The translations under genes and the position numbers were made by a program. Under the pieces are notes generated by a model that had not been told where the DNA came from, did not search any database, and was given only the letters and a program-made list of their open reading frames with translations. A stretch of 64,000 nt of DNA, from contig JASAOO010003556.1 in the NCBI GenBank assembly GCA_030849075.1, forward strand, positions 62,001 through 126,000. Direction: 5' to 3'. The stretch comes from Zelonia costaricensis. Lineage: Eukaryota; Euglenozoa; Kinetoplastea; Trypanosomatida; Trypanosomatidae. This document shows positions 29,250 through 38,787 of this stretch, one piece after another (the first letter of the stretch is position 1; each line of letters opens with the position of its first letter).

Positions 29250-30810
29250 TCGCCCGACCGCCGCACGGCCGTTGCACAACAAAAAAAAAAAGCGTGCCGC
29301 GGTGCAGCGAGAGCCGCGGGCTGCCTAGAATGCGCGGAGTGACGCGAATAGAGCGCGTCTGCACCGCGGGAGGGTGCGCGAATACACCACCGTGTTTGCC
29401 GCCGTCGCCCGCTGCAGCAGCCGTCCACACAAACCAAACGAAGAACTGCCACAGAAGCAGACAAGGCAAGAGCAGGGACCAGTGGCGATGGAGAGACCCG
29501 CTTCGAATTGCCGCGGGCACGGCGCTGAGGAGGCACAACCGCCAGCGATGGAGACGCCGCGCAGACACGCCTGGTGCGGCCGAGAAGATCGAACGAGAAG
29601 GAGGGAAGAAAGGAAGGGAGAAGCGGGAGATCTAAAATGACGAACAAGCCAGCTCAGCGTTCGCCGTACATGTACAAGGGAAGCAAAAAGGGAAAAGGGA
29701 AAAGAGCAAAGGGCGGAGCGGTAGGGAGGGGTACAAGAGAGGCCTCCGTTCAGCTCGCAAAAAAAGCAAGGAGGAAGTGGGGGAGGCGATGCGGCGCGCA
29801 CGCTCATCAACTTTGGATGGAAGCAGCGAATAGAACGCGTGTACGTGCGCGTCTGTGAGTGTGAGTGGACGGCCAACGCTGCGCCGCTCTTTGCCGCTCT
29901 TGTTGTGTAGGCGTGTGTCTCCTGGGGCCTCCGCGAAGGCGGTTCCCCCGTTCCGTTGTTGTTGGTGCTGGCGCTGCGGTGTAGTCGTGAACGCGCGCAC
30001 CGGCAAGTTACAGGGCAGCGGAAGAGGGTAAGGTGCAAGTGAAAAGCGGTGTTTGCATTGCGGCAGAGTGGAGGTCGAGGCAAAGGGCGGGTGGAGAGGG
30101 AGCGAAAGGACACGAGGGAAGGAAAAGAGTTGCCCCGCTGAAGCGGGTCGGCCCGCACCCCGCCGCGCGCCGCAGGGCAAGTACGAAGGCGTCGCAGTCC
30201 CCTTTGACAACGCGGTCGTCGTTGCCTAGGAAGTGCTCCCGTGCACCATGCGCCGCTTTCGACTTGCGCACCCTCACTGCTTCCTTTTTTTTTTTTGGTG
30301 GGTGACGTCGGTGAGATGCGGACACCGACCATAGCAGGAGGCGGACGGGCATAGCGCCACACCTTCTTGCTGCGTGCGGTGCGCGGCGGGAGCCGCTACT
30401 GCTGCCCCGAATTTGCGGCCTGGGACCTTTCCCTCGGAAAAGGAAGGGAGAGGGGGCGCTAGAGGCGCAACGTGACCACCAGCTCTTCATTCTCACCGTG
30501 CGTGTGTGTGTGTGTGTGTGTACGTCTTGGTTTGTTTCGTCTTCGGTCGTGCGAGATGGGGGAACGGGGGGAAGGGAGCAACTCAACAAGGGAACGGTAG
30601 CGGCTTTGCACACAGCGCAGGAAGCATCAACCACGGCGCAGCACACTGGGAACGAGCGACGGCGACAACGGAGAAAGAGTGGGGGGCGACAGAGGGAAAG
30701 GGGAAGAGACTGGGCGAGACGGGCTCACCCACGTGGCGGGGTTCGACGACCAAAGAAAACGAGAGACGGGAGGGGGGTGGGAGAGAAGAACACGGGTGGG
30801 GCTAGTAGGG

Positions 30811-30886
30811 GGGCGGGCACGGGAGAGTGGTCCACCTCGACGCTGGAACACTCAGCGGCACGTAACAGAAGATAGCGCCTGGCCTC
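30811..30886. repeat. 76-bp duplicate, left of the N gap
   Basis: Identical to 30943-31018. It is followed by GGGGG and then the gap. See the finding on the gap for interpretation. Confidence 0.95.
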
Positions 30887-30891
30887 GGGGG

Positions 30892-30942
30892 NNNNNNNNN
30901 NNNNNNNNNNNNNNNNNNNNNNNNNNNNNNNNNNNNNNNNNN
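30892..30942. other. Run of 51 unknown bases (assembly gap)
   Basis: A block of N. The identical sequences on both sides suggest that two contig ends overlap and were not merged, or that a tandem repeat was collapsed. Confidence 0.99.
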
Positions 30943-31018
30943 GGGCGGGCACGGGAGAGTGGTCCACCTCGACGCTGGAACACTCAGCGGCACGTAACAG
31001 AAGATAGCGCCTGGCCTC
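30943..31018. repeat. 76-bp duplicate, right of the N gap
   Basis: Identical to 30811-30886; it then continues into C-rich sequence (ACCCACCCACCCC) rather than the G run seen after the left copy. Confidence 0.95.
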
Positions 31019-31245
31019 ACCCACCCACCCCACCCCTCATCTCCGTCCCCCACAGCACCCTCAGACTCGAGTGGGCGCTGTGCCTCCGCTTCCAGGGACC
31101 TCCACTCATACAGATACGCTCGCACGTACACACGCATACACGTGCAAGAGTTCGAGCACACGTCGATGCTCGCAGCGGCACCCACCTACACTGCCTTGCT
31201 GGTCGGCGCAAAAGCCAATTCTGTCTCTCCCTTTTTCTTGTTTCA

Positions 31246-33102
31246 CTACGTGGGCAGCGAGTGGATGAAGTCCTTGCTGTTCAGCATGGACGTGGTGACG
31301 AGGGAGACGTGGGCCTCGATCTTGGCCGTGTACGGCTCCGCCGACGGGCCCGTGACACCGTCGTTGCCCAGCTTGCGCGTCACCTGCTTGCCAAAGTTCA
31401 GAAGCGCCTCCTGGTTGTTCTCGACGTTGCCCTCGTTAATCTGCGCCAGCAGCATCGCCTCGGAGAAGGTGTAGCCGCCGACGTAGACAACAATGATGTC
31501 CTTGGCGCGGACGTACGGGGCCTGGCCCGTGGGAATCGGGCAGCCAGCCACCTCCTGCACCGGGTAGTTCTCCACCGACAGTGTGCCGTTGTAGGCGCGG
31601 TTGACGAGCTTCTTAATGAGCGGCACGTGCTGCGTCAGCACGTTCTGCACGTCCTTGCCAAACTGGCCCACCGCCTTGGCCACCGCCTTGAACATGTGCC
31701 CCGTCGACGACCGGAAGATCTCGTGGCGCCGCTGGTCCTGCCCGGCGTACTCGACGAGACGGTCAATGAGCTGCACCTTCTCCTGCGGGCACTGGCGCTG
31801 CATCAGCTCCTGCTTCAGCTGTGTAATAATGTTGCCGGCCACCTTCTCGTAGTGCAGCTGGTACAGCATGACGATGCGCAGCGCGTCGTCGAGGTCGGTC
31901 TTCGGGTCCTGCACCACCTCCAGCACGAGCCGGCTGTGCTCTGTGACGTTGTTGTTCGAGATGATGTCTTGCTCAAGCACCGAGAGCCGCGTCAGGTTGC
32001 GGCCGTTGATCTCCGCCACGAGCTCGCTGGTGATGGCGCAGTGGCGGGTCACCTGCGCGGACTGCTTGCGAGCTTCGGGGAAGCGGTTCATGAAGTTCTT
32101 GATCTCGTCCAGCGAGACGGTGTTGCGGTCGAAGTTGTTCATCTCCTTGTACGCCTTGACCATCTCGCTCACCGCCACACACACCTGGCCCCAGTCGTCG
32201 TAGCGGTGCTGGCCAAAGAAGGCGTCCGTCTGCGGCGTCACAATGTGCACGCGGTCCTCCGGCTTCGCGTCGGGGTCGTCGATTGTGACCTCGTTGCCAC
32301 GCTGGAAGCCGATCAGCTCGTGGATCATCGCCTCGTACGTCCACGGCATGAGAAGCGGGGTGATGGGGTCGTCCTTGCGGTCCAGAATAACGAGCACGCT
32401 CTCCGTCGCCTTGAGGTCGGGGAAGGTGGCGTGCACGTTCTTCATCCGCGCCGCCACCTCGGCCGCGAGCTTCTCGGCCACCTTGCTGCCCTCGCGGTAC
32501 CGGATGACGGGCCGGCGGTTGGTGGAGAGCAGCATGCTGATCACGCCCTCAGACATCCGCTCCACCGACTTGGGGTCCCACTGGCTGTAGGCGATGGGAT
32601 TCATCAGCGGGCTCGGGCCCTTGGTCAGCGGCGACGGCTTCAGCTGCGTCAGGCAGACCCACTCCGTCACCGGAATGGAGTCGACGTACAGCTCGCCAAC
32701 GTGGGAGACGAGGTTGAGCACGTCCGCGTTGGCGAGTGACTGCACCAGTGTTGCGTCGAGCATGTAGGTGAAAAATATGTCGTACGAGGCGAAGTTGCCC
32801 TCTGCCAGCTCCTGGTACACCGACGTCAGCGAGGCCGCCGACGGGCGGCACACAATGACGCACGAAAAGTGCTTCATCGGGTAGCGCTCGCGGTTCGCCA
32901 GCATGTCGACAAGGACGATGTTGTGCTGCAGCAGCTGATGCTGCGAGTAGGCAACCGAGAGGATGCCGCGAACGGCGTCGTCGCAGAGGAGCACCTTAAG
33001 ACCGTCGGTCGAGCTGAAGGCGGTGTTGAAGTAGTTCCAGGCCTGCTCCATGCAGTTGCGGCGGCCCCGGTTCACCTTCGAGGCGGCGGGCGTCGAGGAC
33101 AT
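31246..33102 (-). CDS. VPS45: VPS45, Sec1/Munc18-family vesicle fusion regulator
   Basis: SM proteins bind syntaxin-type SNAREs and promote membrane fusion; VPS45 acts at the trans-Golgi/endosome. The 618-residue product contains the family blocks in order: GLKVLLCDDAVRGILSVAYS, NIVLVDMLANRER with the FSCVIVCRPSAASLTSVYQE block, the diagnostic VLVILDRKDDPITPLLMPWT followed by YEAMIHELIG, then RHEIFRSSTG and the C-terminal PYVRAKDIIVVYVGGYTFSE. The 'DRKDDPITPLL.PWTYEAMIHELIG' block favours VPS45 over Sec1, SLY1 or VPS33. The start at 33102 (MSSTPAASKV) was preferred to one 13 codons upstream, which is Arg-rich spacer translation. Length is slightly above the usual 570-600 residues because of a longer N terminus. 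Confidence 0.92.
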   Translation of the reverse strand: MSSTPAASKVNRGRRNCMEQAWNYFNTAFSSTDGLKVLLCDDAVRGILSVAYSQHQLLQHNIVLVDMLANRERYPMKHFSCVIVCRPSAASLTSVYQELAEGNFASYDIFFTYMLDATLVQSLANADVLNLVSHVGELYVDSIPVTEWVCLTQLKPSPLTKGPSPLMNPIAYSQWDPKSVERMSEGVISMLLSTNRRPVIRYREGSKVAEKLAAEVAARMKNVHATFPDLKATESVLVILDRKDDPITPLLMPWTYEAMIHELIGFQRGNEVTIDDPDAKPEDRVHIVTPQTDAFFGQHRYDDWGQVCVAVSEMVKAYKEMNNFDRNTVSLDEIKNFMNRFPEARKQSAQVTRHCAITSELVAEINGRNLTRLSVLEQDIISNNNVTEHSRLVLEVVQDPKTDLDDALRIVMLYQLHYEKVAGNIITQLKQELMQRQCPQEKVQLIDRLVEYAGQDQRRHEIFRSSTGHMFKAVAKAVGQFGKDVQNVLTQHVPLIKKLVNRAYNGTLSVENYPVQEVAGCPIPTGQAPYVRAKDIIVVYVGGYTFSEAMLLAQINEGNVENNQEALLNFGKQVTRKLGNDGVTGPSAEPYTAKIEAHVSLVTTSMLNSKDFIHSLPT

Positions 33103-34603
33103 TCTGACGGTGCGGCAGCGGCGAATGCGGCGTGCGAGCAAGGCAGGCAGAACGGCCGCGGAGAAAGGAACAAGCGTGAGAGGGCGGCAACGGCGTGGAG
33201 CGAAGAGCGGTCAGCGTCACTGGCACGAGACGCGCGCAGGAAGAGAACACAAAAGATATTGCGAAGAGGCCACAGAAGGGCTGCGGCAGGCCTGCGCGAC
33301 AGCTGGGGGACGGCTGCTTCTCTATCGACAGACAACGTGCGCAGCAGGGAAGGCTAGAGGGGATGTGACTGTGGTGTCTGACAAACCTAGGACGCACGGG
33401 AGCTAGCGCAGCACCAGCCACACCACCAATGAGTCTGTCGGCTGCCGGAGACGGTAAAGTGGCGAACTTCAACGCCGAACCAGCTCACCAAGGGAGGTAG
33501 GCGAGTGAGGCGCGCTGTGCGCTGAGTCCGACGGAACGGAGAAAAAAACAAACAAAAGACGCGTGTGTCAAATCGCAACAGCTCCTTTTGGTCGGTAACA
33601 CACGCTTACGCGCGTGTAACTCGTGTTTTGGCGTGCGCGTGAGACGGCGTGTGTGTGTGCGTGTGTGGACGTGGGTTTCAAGTGCGCGCGGGGGGGGGGG
33701 GCAGAGGGGGAGGGGAGAGGGGCACCGTGCTGCTAGAGTGCAGAGAGGTGTAGCGTGTCGCGGGTGGACAGGAAGAGGGGGTGGGGAAGACAAAGAGGTC
33801 TAAAGGTGTGCTACTGCAAAGGCCGAAGTCGATTGCCGTAGTGCAGACACGCATTCGCACCGTTGAGCGATGGGCGATCGACAAGGCGGGGGGAGGGCAG
33901 AGGAGAGAGAGAACGAAGGCAGTAAAGACGCATCTGCATTAGAGGGGGGAGGGCGGCAGCTCTTGTGCGATCGCTGATGCACACACGCAGGCAAGAGAAA
34001 GGGGAGGCAAGGACGCGAGACGGCGGTGCAGTGCATCACGACGTTCGTGGCGACGTGGTTGCACGCCGTCAAGAGGGTCGAGCTGAGGGTGAGGGTCTCC
34101 AGGGACGAAGCCGCCGACTCAACTCCCTACTTTCGTTCCGTGACGCTCTTTGTTTGTTAGCGGGGGCTCCCAAGCTTAATCGAGGCCACGCCGCAAGCCC
34201 AGATCCGGCACCGCTCGTGGAAGTCGGGAGTGGCGGCCGGGGAAAGCGGAAATGAAGGCCGAATATGACGCGCCCGTGATGCAGCGCCCACAGACGGGGT
34301 GAAGGGCTCCCCTCACTACTGCGGCAACTCGGTCGCGGAGAGAACGAGGAGCAGGGGGGAGGAGAGCAGGCTCGGGAAGCACGCTGGCTGGCACGCCGAC
34401 ACGGGAGCCGACACTGCCGCGGACCGGCAGCGCGCACCGCAAGCAACAAGGCAAATCAGACGTCCTGGCCATCAGGACGTCCTACGATGGGAGAGGGCAC
34501 CACAAGAAAGCCGTTCCGCGCGATTTTTACACACAGCCACACACGTACAGGCGTGCAGGTTGTCGGCGGTGACTGCGTGTGGGTGTGAGCGTGTCATTCC
34601 AGT
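33103..34603. other. Intergenic spacer
   Basis: Spacer of 1.5 kb between DUS2 and VPS45. It contains a (GT)n-like tract at 33649-33667, a G run at 33690-33701, and an AT-rich stretch at 33540-33590. No gene or RNA gene is recognised. Confidence 0.6.
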
Positions 34604-35869
34604 TCACGCGCACGCCTCTGCCGCCCCTTCGACACGGCGGTGCTTGGCGGCCCTCTCGCCCTCCGCCACACCCGTCGCATCCGAAGCGAGAGGGCGCTTT
34701 GCCGATGGAGCTGGCTTCTCGGGCAGCAGCTCCATCGTGTAGGCGCACGACTCCACGAGCTGCCTCTCCGCCGGCGTGATGCGGAAAAAGGTGCAGCAGT
34801 CGTCGTAGCTGCGCAGGTCGAGCTGCACCTCCTCCATGAGCGGCTTGAGCGCCTCGACCACTGGGAAGGCGCGGGTGAGGTGGTACTTGAAGTTGTTGAA
34901 GATCGACCGGTAGCGCACCGAGTAGAGAAAGAGCTCCCTCATGATGGCCATGGCGTGCGCCTGGACGTCGGCGCCGGGCGCTACAGGAGTGTCGTGGAAG
35001 CAGCGCGCGTCCTCGAGGGCTGCGCGGGCGATCATGGCGCTCTCGAACCCGTACTGCGCGCACTTCGCTTCGCCATCCTGCCGCGACAAGACGGAGCCGT
35101 TCAGGACAAGGCAGATGCCGCGGAAGGCCACGTCGGCCCGCAGCGCCTGAGCCACGTCCGCGGCGCGCTCGTACAGGGGTGCCGTCTCGGAGCGCTGGTC
35201 CGGCGTCCTCGCGTGGAGGGTGATGGCGTGCAGGACGGGGTGGGCCGCGGTGTGCTGCGCGGCCGTCACCATTGCCTTGAGCATCGCGACGGTTGCCTCG
35301 GTCGTGTCCTTGAGACGCGTCTTGAGGCTGACGGCGATGCGCCGGCCACCACGAGCGGACACGGCGGCCTCGCTGTTCACGGCATCGTGCACCGCCCGCA
35401 CGATGGCGCCGGCCACCTCGGGCCGCCGCATCAGCGCTGCGCCGAAGCCGTTCTGCACGCTGAACTTCTTCGGGCACCCCATGTTGAGGTCGACGCCGTC
35501 TACGTCCTCGCTGCCCACCAGCGCCGCCGCAGCCCCTCGCACGGGGTCGGCCACGCCGAGCTGCAGCACGACGCGCGGAGCGTTGCTGGGGCCAGCCGCC
35601 CCGGTCCGTGCCGACGTGCTCAGCACCACGGTGCGCTTGTATGCGTTCTTGAAGGCGTCGTAGGACACGTACTCGGCCATAGGAGTGTCTACGGTCGGGT
35701 AGCGGACCACCTCACGCTGGCAGGACGCCAGCTTCGCCGCCACCACCTCCTCCGTGAAGACGACGTCCGCGCCGTGTGCGGCACAGAGTGCGCGGAAGCC
35801 AGGGCTGCACACCCGCACCATCGGTGCCAGAATCGCCTTCTTGTAGAAGATTGAGTCCGCGGCCTCCAT
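34604..35869 (-). CDS. DUS2: tRNA-dihydrouridine synthase 2 (DUS2 family)
   Basis: DUS enzymes use FMN to reduce a uridine in the tRNA D-loop (position 20 for Dus2). The 421-residue product shows the TIM-barrel hallmarks: KKAILAPMVRVCSPGFRALC at the N terminus, DVVFTEEVVAAKL, the signature DLNMGCPKKFSVQNGFGAAL with the Cys that acts as general acid, SLKTRLKD, HAITLHARTPDQRSE (His in the HxRT box), VLNGSVLS and GFESAMIARAALED (phosphate binding). The Dus2-specific form of the signature (NMGCPK..S...G.GAAL) distinguishes it from Dus1, Dus3 and Dus4. The human enzyme carries a double-stranded-RNA-binding domain at its C terminus; here there is instead a short Lys/Arg-containing tail with KHRRVEG. 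The start is the first Met of the frame. Confidence 0.9.
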   Translation of the reverse strand: MEAADSIFYKKAILAPMVRVCSPGFRALCAAHGADVVFTEEVVAAKLASCQREVVRYPTVDTPMAEYVSYDAFKNAYKRTVVLSTSARTGAAGPSNAPRVVLQLGVADPVRGAAAALVGSEDVDGVDLNMGCPKKFSVQNGFGAALMRRPEVAGAIVRAVHDAVNSEAAVSARGGRRIAVSLKTRLKDTTEATVAMLKAMVTAAQHTAAHPVLHAITLHARTPDQRSETAPLYERAADVAQALRADVAFRGICLVLNGSVLSRQDGEAKCAQYGFESAMIARAALEDARCFHDTPVAPGADVQAHAMAIMRELFLYSVRYRSIFNNFKYHLTRAFPVVEALKPLMEEVQLDLRSYDDCCTFFRITPAERQLVESCAYTMELLPEKPAPSAKRPLASDATGVAEGERAAKHRRVEGAAEACA

Positions 35870-35904
35870 CCTGTACGAATGAAGGATGGGAAAGATGCCT
35901 CCTT

Positions 35905-35938
35905 ATGTGTGTGTGTGTGTGTGCGTGCGTGCGTGTGT
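35905..35938. repeat. (TG)n/(CGTG)n microsatellite
   Basis: Dinucleotide TG run passing into CGTG units; located in the presumed 5' UTR of the DUS2 gene. Confidence 0.92.
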
Positions 35939-37354
35939 CTCTGCACAAGGGTGCTGATCACCGCAGAGGAGCTGGAGTGCGGACGGCTTTCCCGTCGCAG
36001 CACCACCAAGCTCAGTGGGGTAGCAATCGCTGTCAAGCGAGGCAGGCACAGAAGAAGGGTGAATTTTGAGGAAGTGAAGAAGAGAAATAGAAGCGGGGCC
36101 AAACACAGTGCGACGCGCAACGTCGTGGGAAAGCCTGCGCTTGCCTCCGCCACATTCCTTTTTTTGGGGGACTGTTTGGCTGTTGCCTGGAATACCTCGC
36201 TGCACATCGCGTGTCTGCGCACAGAGGGCGGGCACGTGCGTCCCCCCGCGGCATCCCACAGCACCAATACAGCAGAGCTGCTTGCCGATATTTGACCTCG
36301 ACGTCCGCGTGAACTGCACCGCACAGAGACGACGGTGTATTCCTGCACGCGCCGCCGGCTGTGACACCAGCGGCTCCATCGATCGGCGCTGCCCACGGCG
36401 ACGCACCAAGTGCGCGGTCCTCTCGCTTGGAGGTGACCTTGTCTTGTCTTTTCATTGAGGGGGGGATCATACCTAGAAGAGCGAAAGAAACAGCGAGGGG
36501 GGAAACGACGCGAAATGAAGTACTTCCTTTTTGGTTTTTTTTGTGTGTGTGTGTGGTAGCGAGGCTCGCTGCCACTGCTACGACCCAACACCACCACCAC
36601 TACAGACTGGCGCCACAGTGCGCCGCGCAAGATCGCGCCACCCTCGCCTGCGCCTCCCCCCCCCCCCCACTTCGCCTAGACGCCGCTTTGCGTTCCACCG
36701 CAAGTCCATCCAGCTCTGCCTTTCGCCACCCCGGTGACCTCCTCCGAGAGTGGGCCACCCGGGGAGGGATAGGGGAGAAGCAGGGCAAGAATGCATGTCC
36801 GCAAACGCACTGAGACGTTCACAGACGTGCAAGCCGTGCCAGGAGGGGTGGTTGAAATCGCCCGAGAGGCGAAACAGGGGTGTGGGGGGCTGCAAACATG
36901 TGACTGACGAAGAGGGGAGAACAGAGGAGGGGTAGAGTGAGCTCGCGTGACGCCGACGTGCACGATTGCCAGGCTTCGCACGCGCGAGAGAGAGACGTAA
37001 ATATATGGAGGGAAGGGGAGTGTGATAAGTGCTAACGGGGTGTAAAGGCTGTAAACCAAAACGATGGAGGTGGTGGGAAGGATCAGTTCGGCACGTCAAC
37101 ACAAAAAAGCGACTACGGAGTGAAACACACACGTCAGTACAAAAGGGGGAAAAGAAGCGAGAAGAAACACTGCAAGGGCCGTCCGACGCAAGAGCAACGC
37201 GGGATAGGGACGCGAACGCGAGGAGGTCGATGCGAGCGATGTGCACACCCAAAAGGCCTGCCACATGGACTCGCACGCGCCCCTCTCTCCCCCCCCGTCC
37301 CCTGTGCTTGCGTATACTCTTGTGAGAGAGGAGCACCTGCTACTACACAAACGC

Positions 37355-37380
37355 ACCACCACCACCACCACCACCACCAC
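37355..37380. repeat. (ACC)n microsatellite
   Basis: Nearly nine ACC units, the only long trinucleotide run in a spacer of this window. Confidence 0.93.
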
Positions 37381-38109
37381 CTGCAACAACGCCCTGATCT
37401 TCCTCACGCCTTTACTTTGTTTTTTTTTTGGTCTTTCGTGTGTCTGGAGACGCGACCTTCCGCTTGTTTCGCCTCTCTGATGTCAGGCACTCGCCCACGC
37501 ACCGAGACACATGGGTCGGCGCGAACGCACACGCAAACACACACGGGGTGACAAGGCGGTGGTGCAAAACGAAGATGCCGTGCGGAGAGGGACTGAGAAA
37601 AGCGGCGCCAATGCGCACGACACGTGCGCACCCATCAACGCCGACAGCGGCAGCAGGAAGGAGACGGGGGGAGGGAAGGTGGCGGTGAGCGGGAGCTGTG
37701 CGCCGCGCCCTGCTGCTGACACCGCGAAAGCGGAAAAGCCGCCTGTCGCATGTCGGTACTCAGGGACGGCGAGAAGCCCCGCGCCACCACCCCACCCCAC
37801 CCCTGCCACCACCGCCACCCCAACTTGCCTCTCGCTGCTAGACCTGCCGGCCCCGCAACTAAACGCGGCCTTGTGCGCCAAGACCGTCCCGCACGCTGCA
37901 CTTCGTGTTGCCCGGCACCCGGTGTCTCCGAGAGACAGAGACTCCGTGTGCGTGTGTGTGTGCGGCGCACCCCGTGCGTACCTCGCTGTGCGCCCTCAGA
38001 CACCCAAGCAGCGTTTGCGCACCGCACCGCGCCAGTGCCCACTTGGCGGAAAAGAGGAGGACGCGAGAAGGGCAAGCCAGGACGACGCACGTGGAGGGTA
38101 GCCCCTACC

Positions 38110-38787
38110 TTACTCGGCGTTGAGGTACACGCCGAACTCGTGGAAGTCGCGGTCGAACTCGGCCTCGATCTCAGCGAACGTGTACGCCGGACCCTCATCG
38201 GCGGCCGGCTCATCCGTCCAGTCCGGGTGCATCACGAGCCACGGGCGGTTGTGGATGTAGAACCACTGCTGGCACATCGGGCACTTGGTCTTGCTGTAGC
38301 CCTTCATCATCATGTAGTAGTTCGACTGCGGCACGTGCGGGGCGCAGTTACCGAAGCACAGCACCATCTGCTGGTCGCCCGGGTTGCCGGTGCCCTCCAC
38401 ACGGATCGGCCGCTCCTCGCTGCCAATGGGCGGCTCGTACAGGTGGTTGACGGCGACGTACGGCCGGTCGTTCCACTCCTCGCGGTCGTGCTCCTCAAGC
38501 ATGAGAGTATCATCGGCCTCGAACATGTGCCACGCGCGCGCAGGCTCCTGCCAGTACAGACGGCCGAGACCCGTCACGACATCGTCGTACACCGGCAGGG
38601 ACTGGTCCATCAGCTTGCTCATGATCGGGCTCTTGCGCCAGTTCTCCGGCGGCTGCTGGAGCTCGTTGAGGTTGTGCGGCTGCACCGGGTAGGACTTATC
38701 CTGGTACGGCGCCGGGCCGTGCGAGCCGCCGCCGCTCAGCAGAGCGCGCGACGCCGCGAGGAGGGACAGCTGGGTTGTGCGAAGCAT
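38110..38787 (-). CDS. COX5b/trCOIV-like zinc-binding cytochrome c oxidase subunit
   Basis: The 225-residue product starts with a mitochondrial presequence-like stretch (MLRTTQLSLLAASRALLSGG). Its C-terminal half has GTGNPGDQQMVLCFGNCAPH, then YYMMMKGYSKTKCPMCQQWF. This C-x3-C / C-x2-C arrangement after a G..NP-type lead-in is what one sees in mammalian COX5B/yeast Cox4, the zinc-binding matrix subunit of complex IV. In kinetoplastids the homologue is called cytochrome c oxidase subunit IV (trCOIV) and is larger than the animal protein. Complex IV in the inner mitochondrial membrane transfers electrons from cytochrome c to oxygen. Assignment rests on the zinc-ligand pattern and overall size, so the exact subunit name is less sure than the family. 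Confidence 0.7.
   Translation of the reverse strand: MLRTTQLSLLAASRALLSGGGSHGPAPYQDKSYPVQPHNLNELQQPPENWRKSPIMSKLMDQSLPVYDDVVTGLGRLYWQEPARAWHMFEADDTLMLEEHDREEWNDRPYVAVNHLYEPPIGSEERPIRVEGTGNPGDQQMVLCFGNCAPHVPQSNYYMMMKGYSKTKCPMCQQWFYIHNRPWLVMHPDWTDEPAADEGPAYTFAEIEAEFDRDFHEFGVYLNAE

Larger units (their letters stand above)
29250..31245. other. Intergenic spacer, 2 kb, with an assembly gap
   Basis: The spacer lies between VPS45 and the Ser/Pro/Ala-rich protein. It holds an A run at 29279-29291, a T run at 30285-30296, a (GT)n tract at 30502-30521, and the 51-base N gap with its flanking 76-bp duplicates. No gene was found, although the gap could hide a short feature. Confidence 0.6.
35870..38109. 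other. Intergenic spacer, 2.2 kb, microsatellite-rich
   Basis: It contains (GT)n at 35905-35938, 36 bases upstream of the DUS2 start; a short TG tract at 36542-36555; a C run at 36657-36669; (ACC)n at 37355-37380; and a T run at 37419-37430. No open frame shows a domain. As one of the longest spacers it probably includes a long 3' UTR of the cytochrome oxidase subunit. Confidence 0.6.

Noticed and set aside
30679..32739. Very long plus-strand frame (about 686 codons) across the N gap and opposite VPS45
   Set aside because: It is antisense to a clear VPS45 gene, crosses unknown bases, and its Leu/Val/His/Arg-rich translation is the mirror of a GC3-rich gene.
37355..37380. Short tandem repeats as a CRISPR array
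   Set aside because: Simple microsatellite in eukaryotic DNA; no spacer-repeat alternation.
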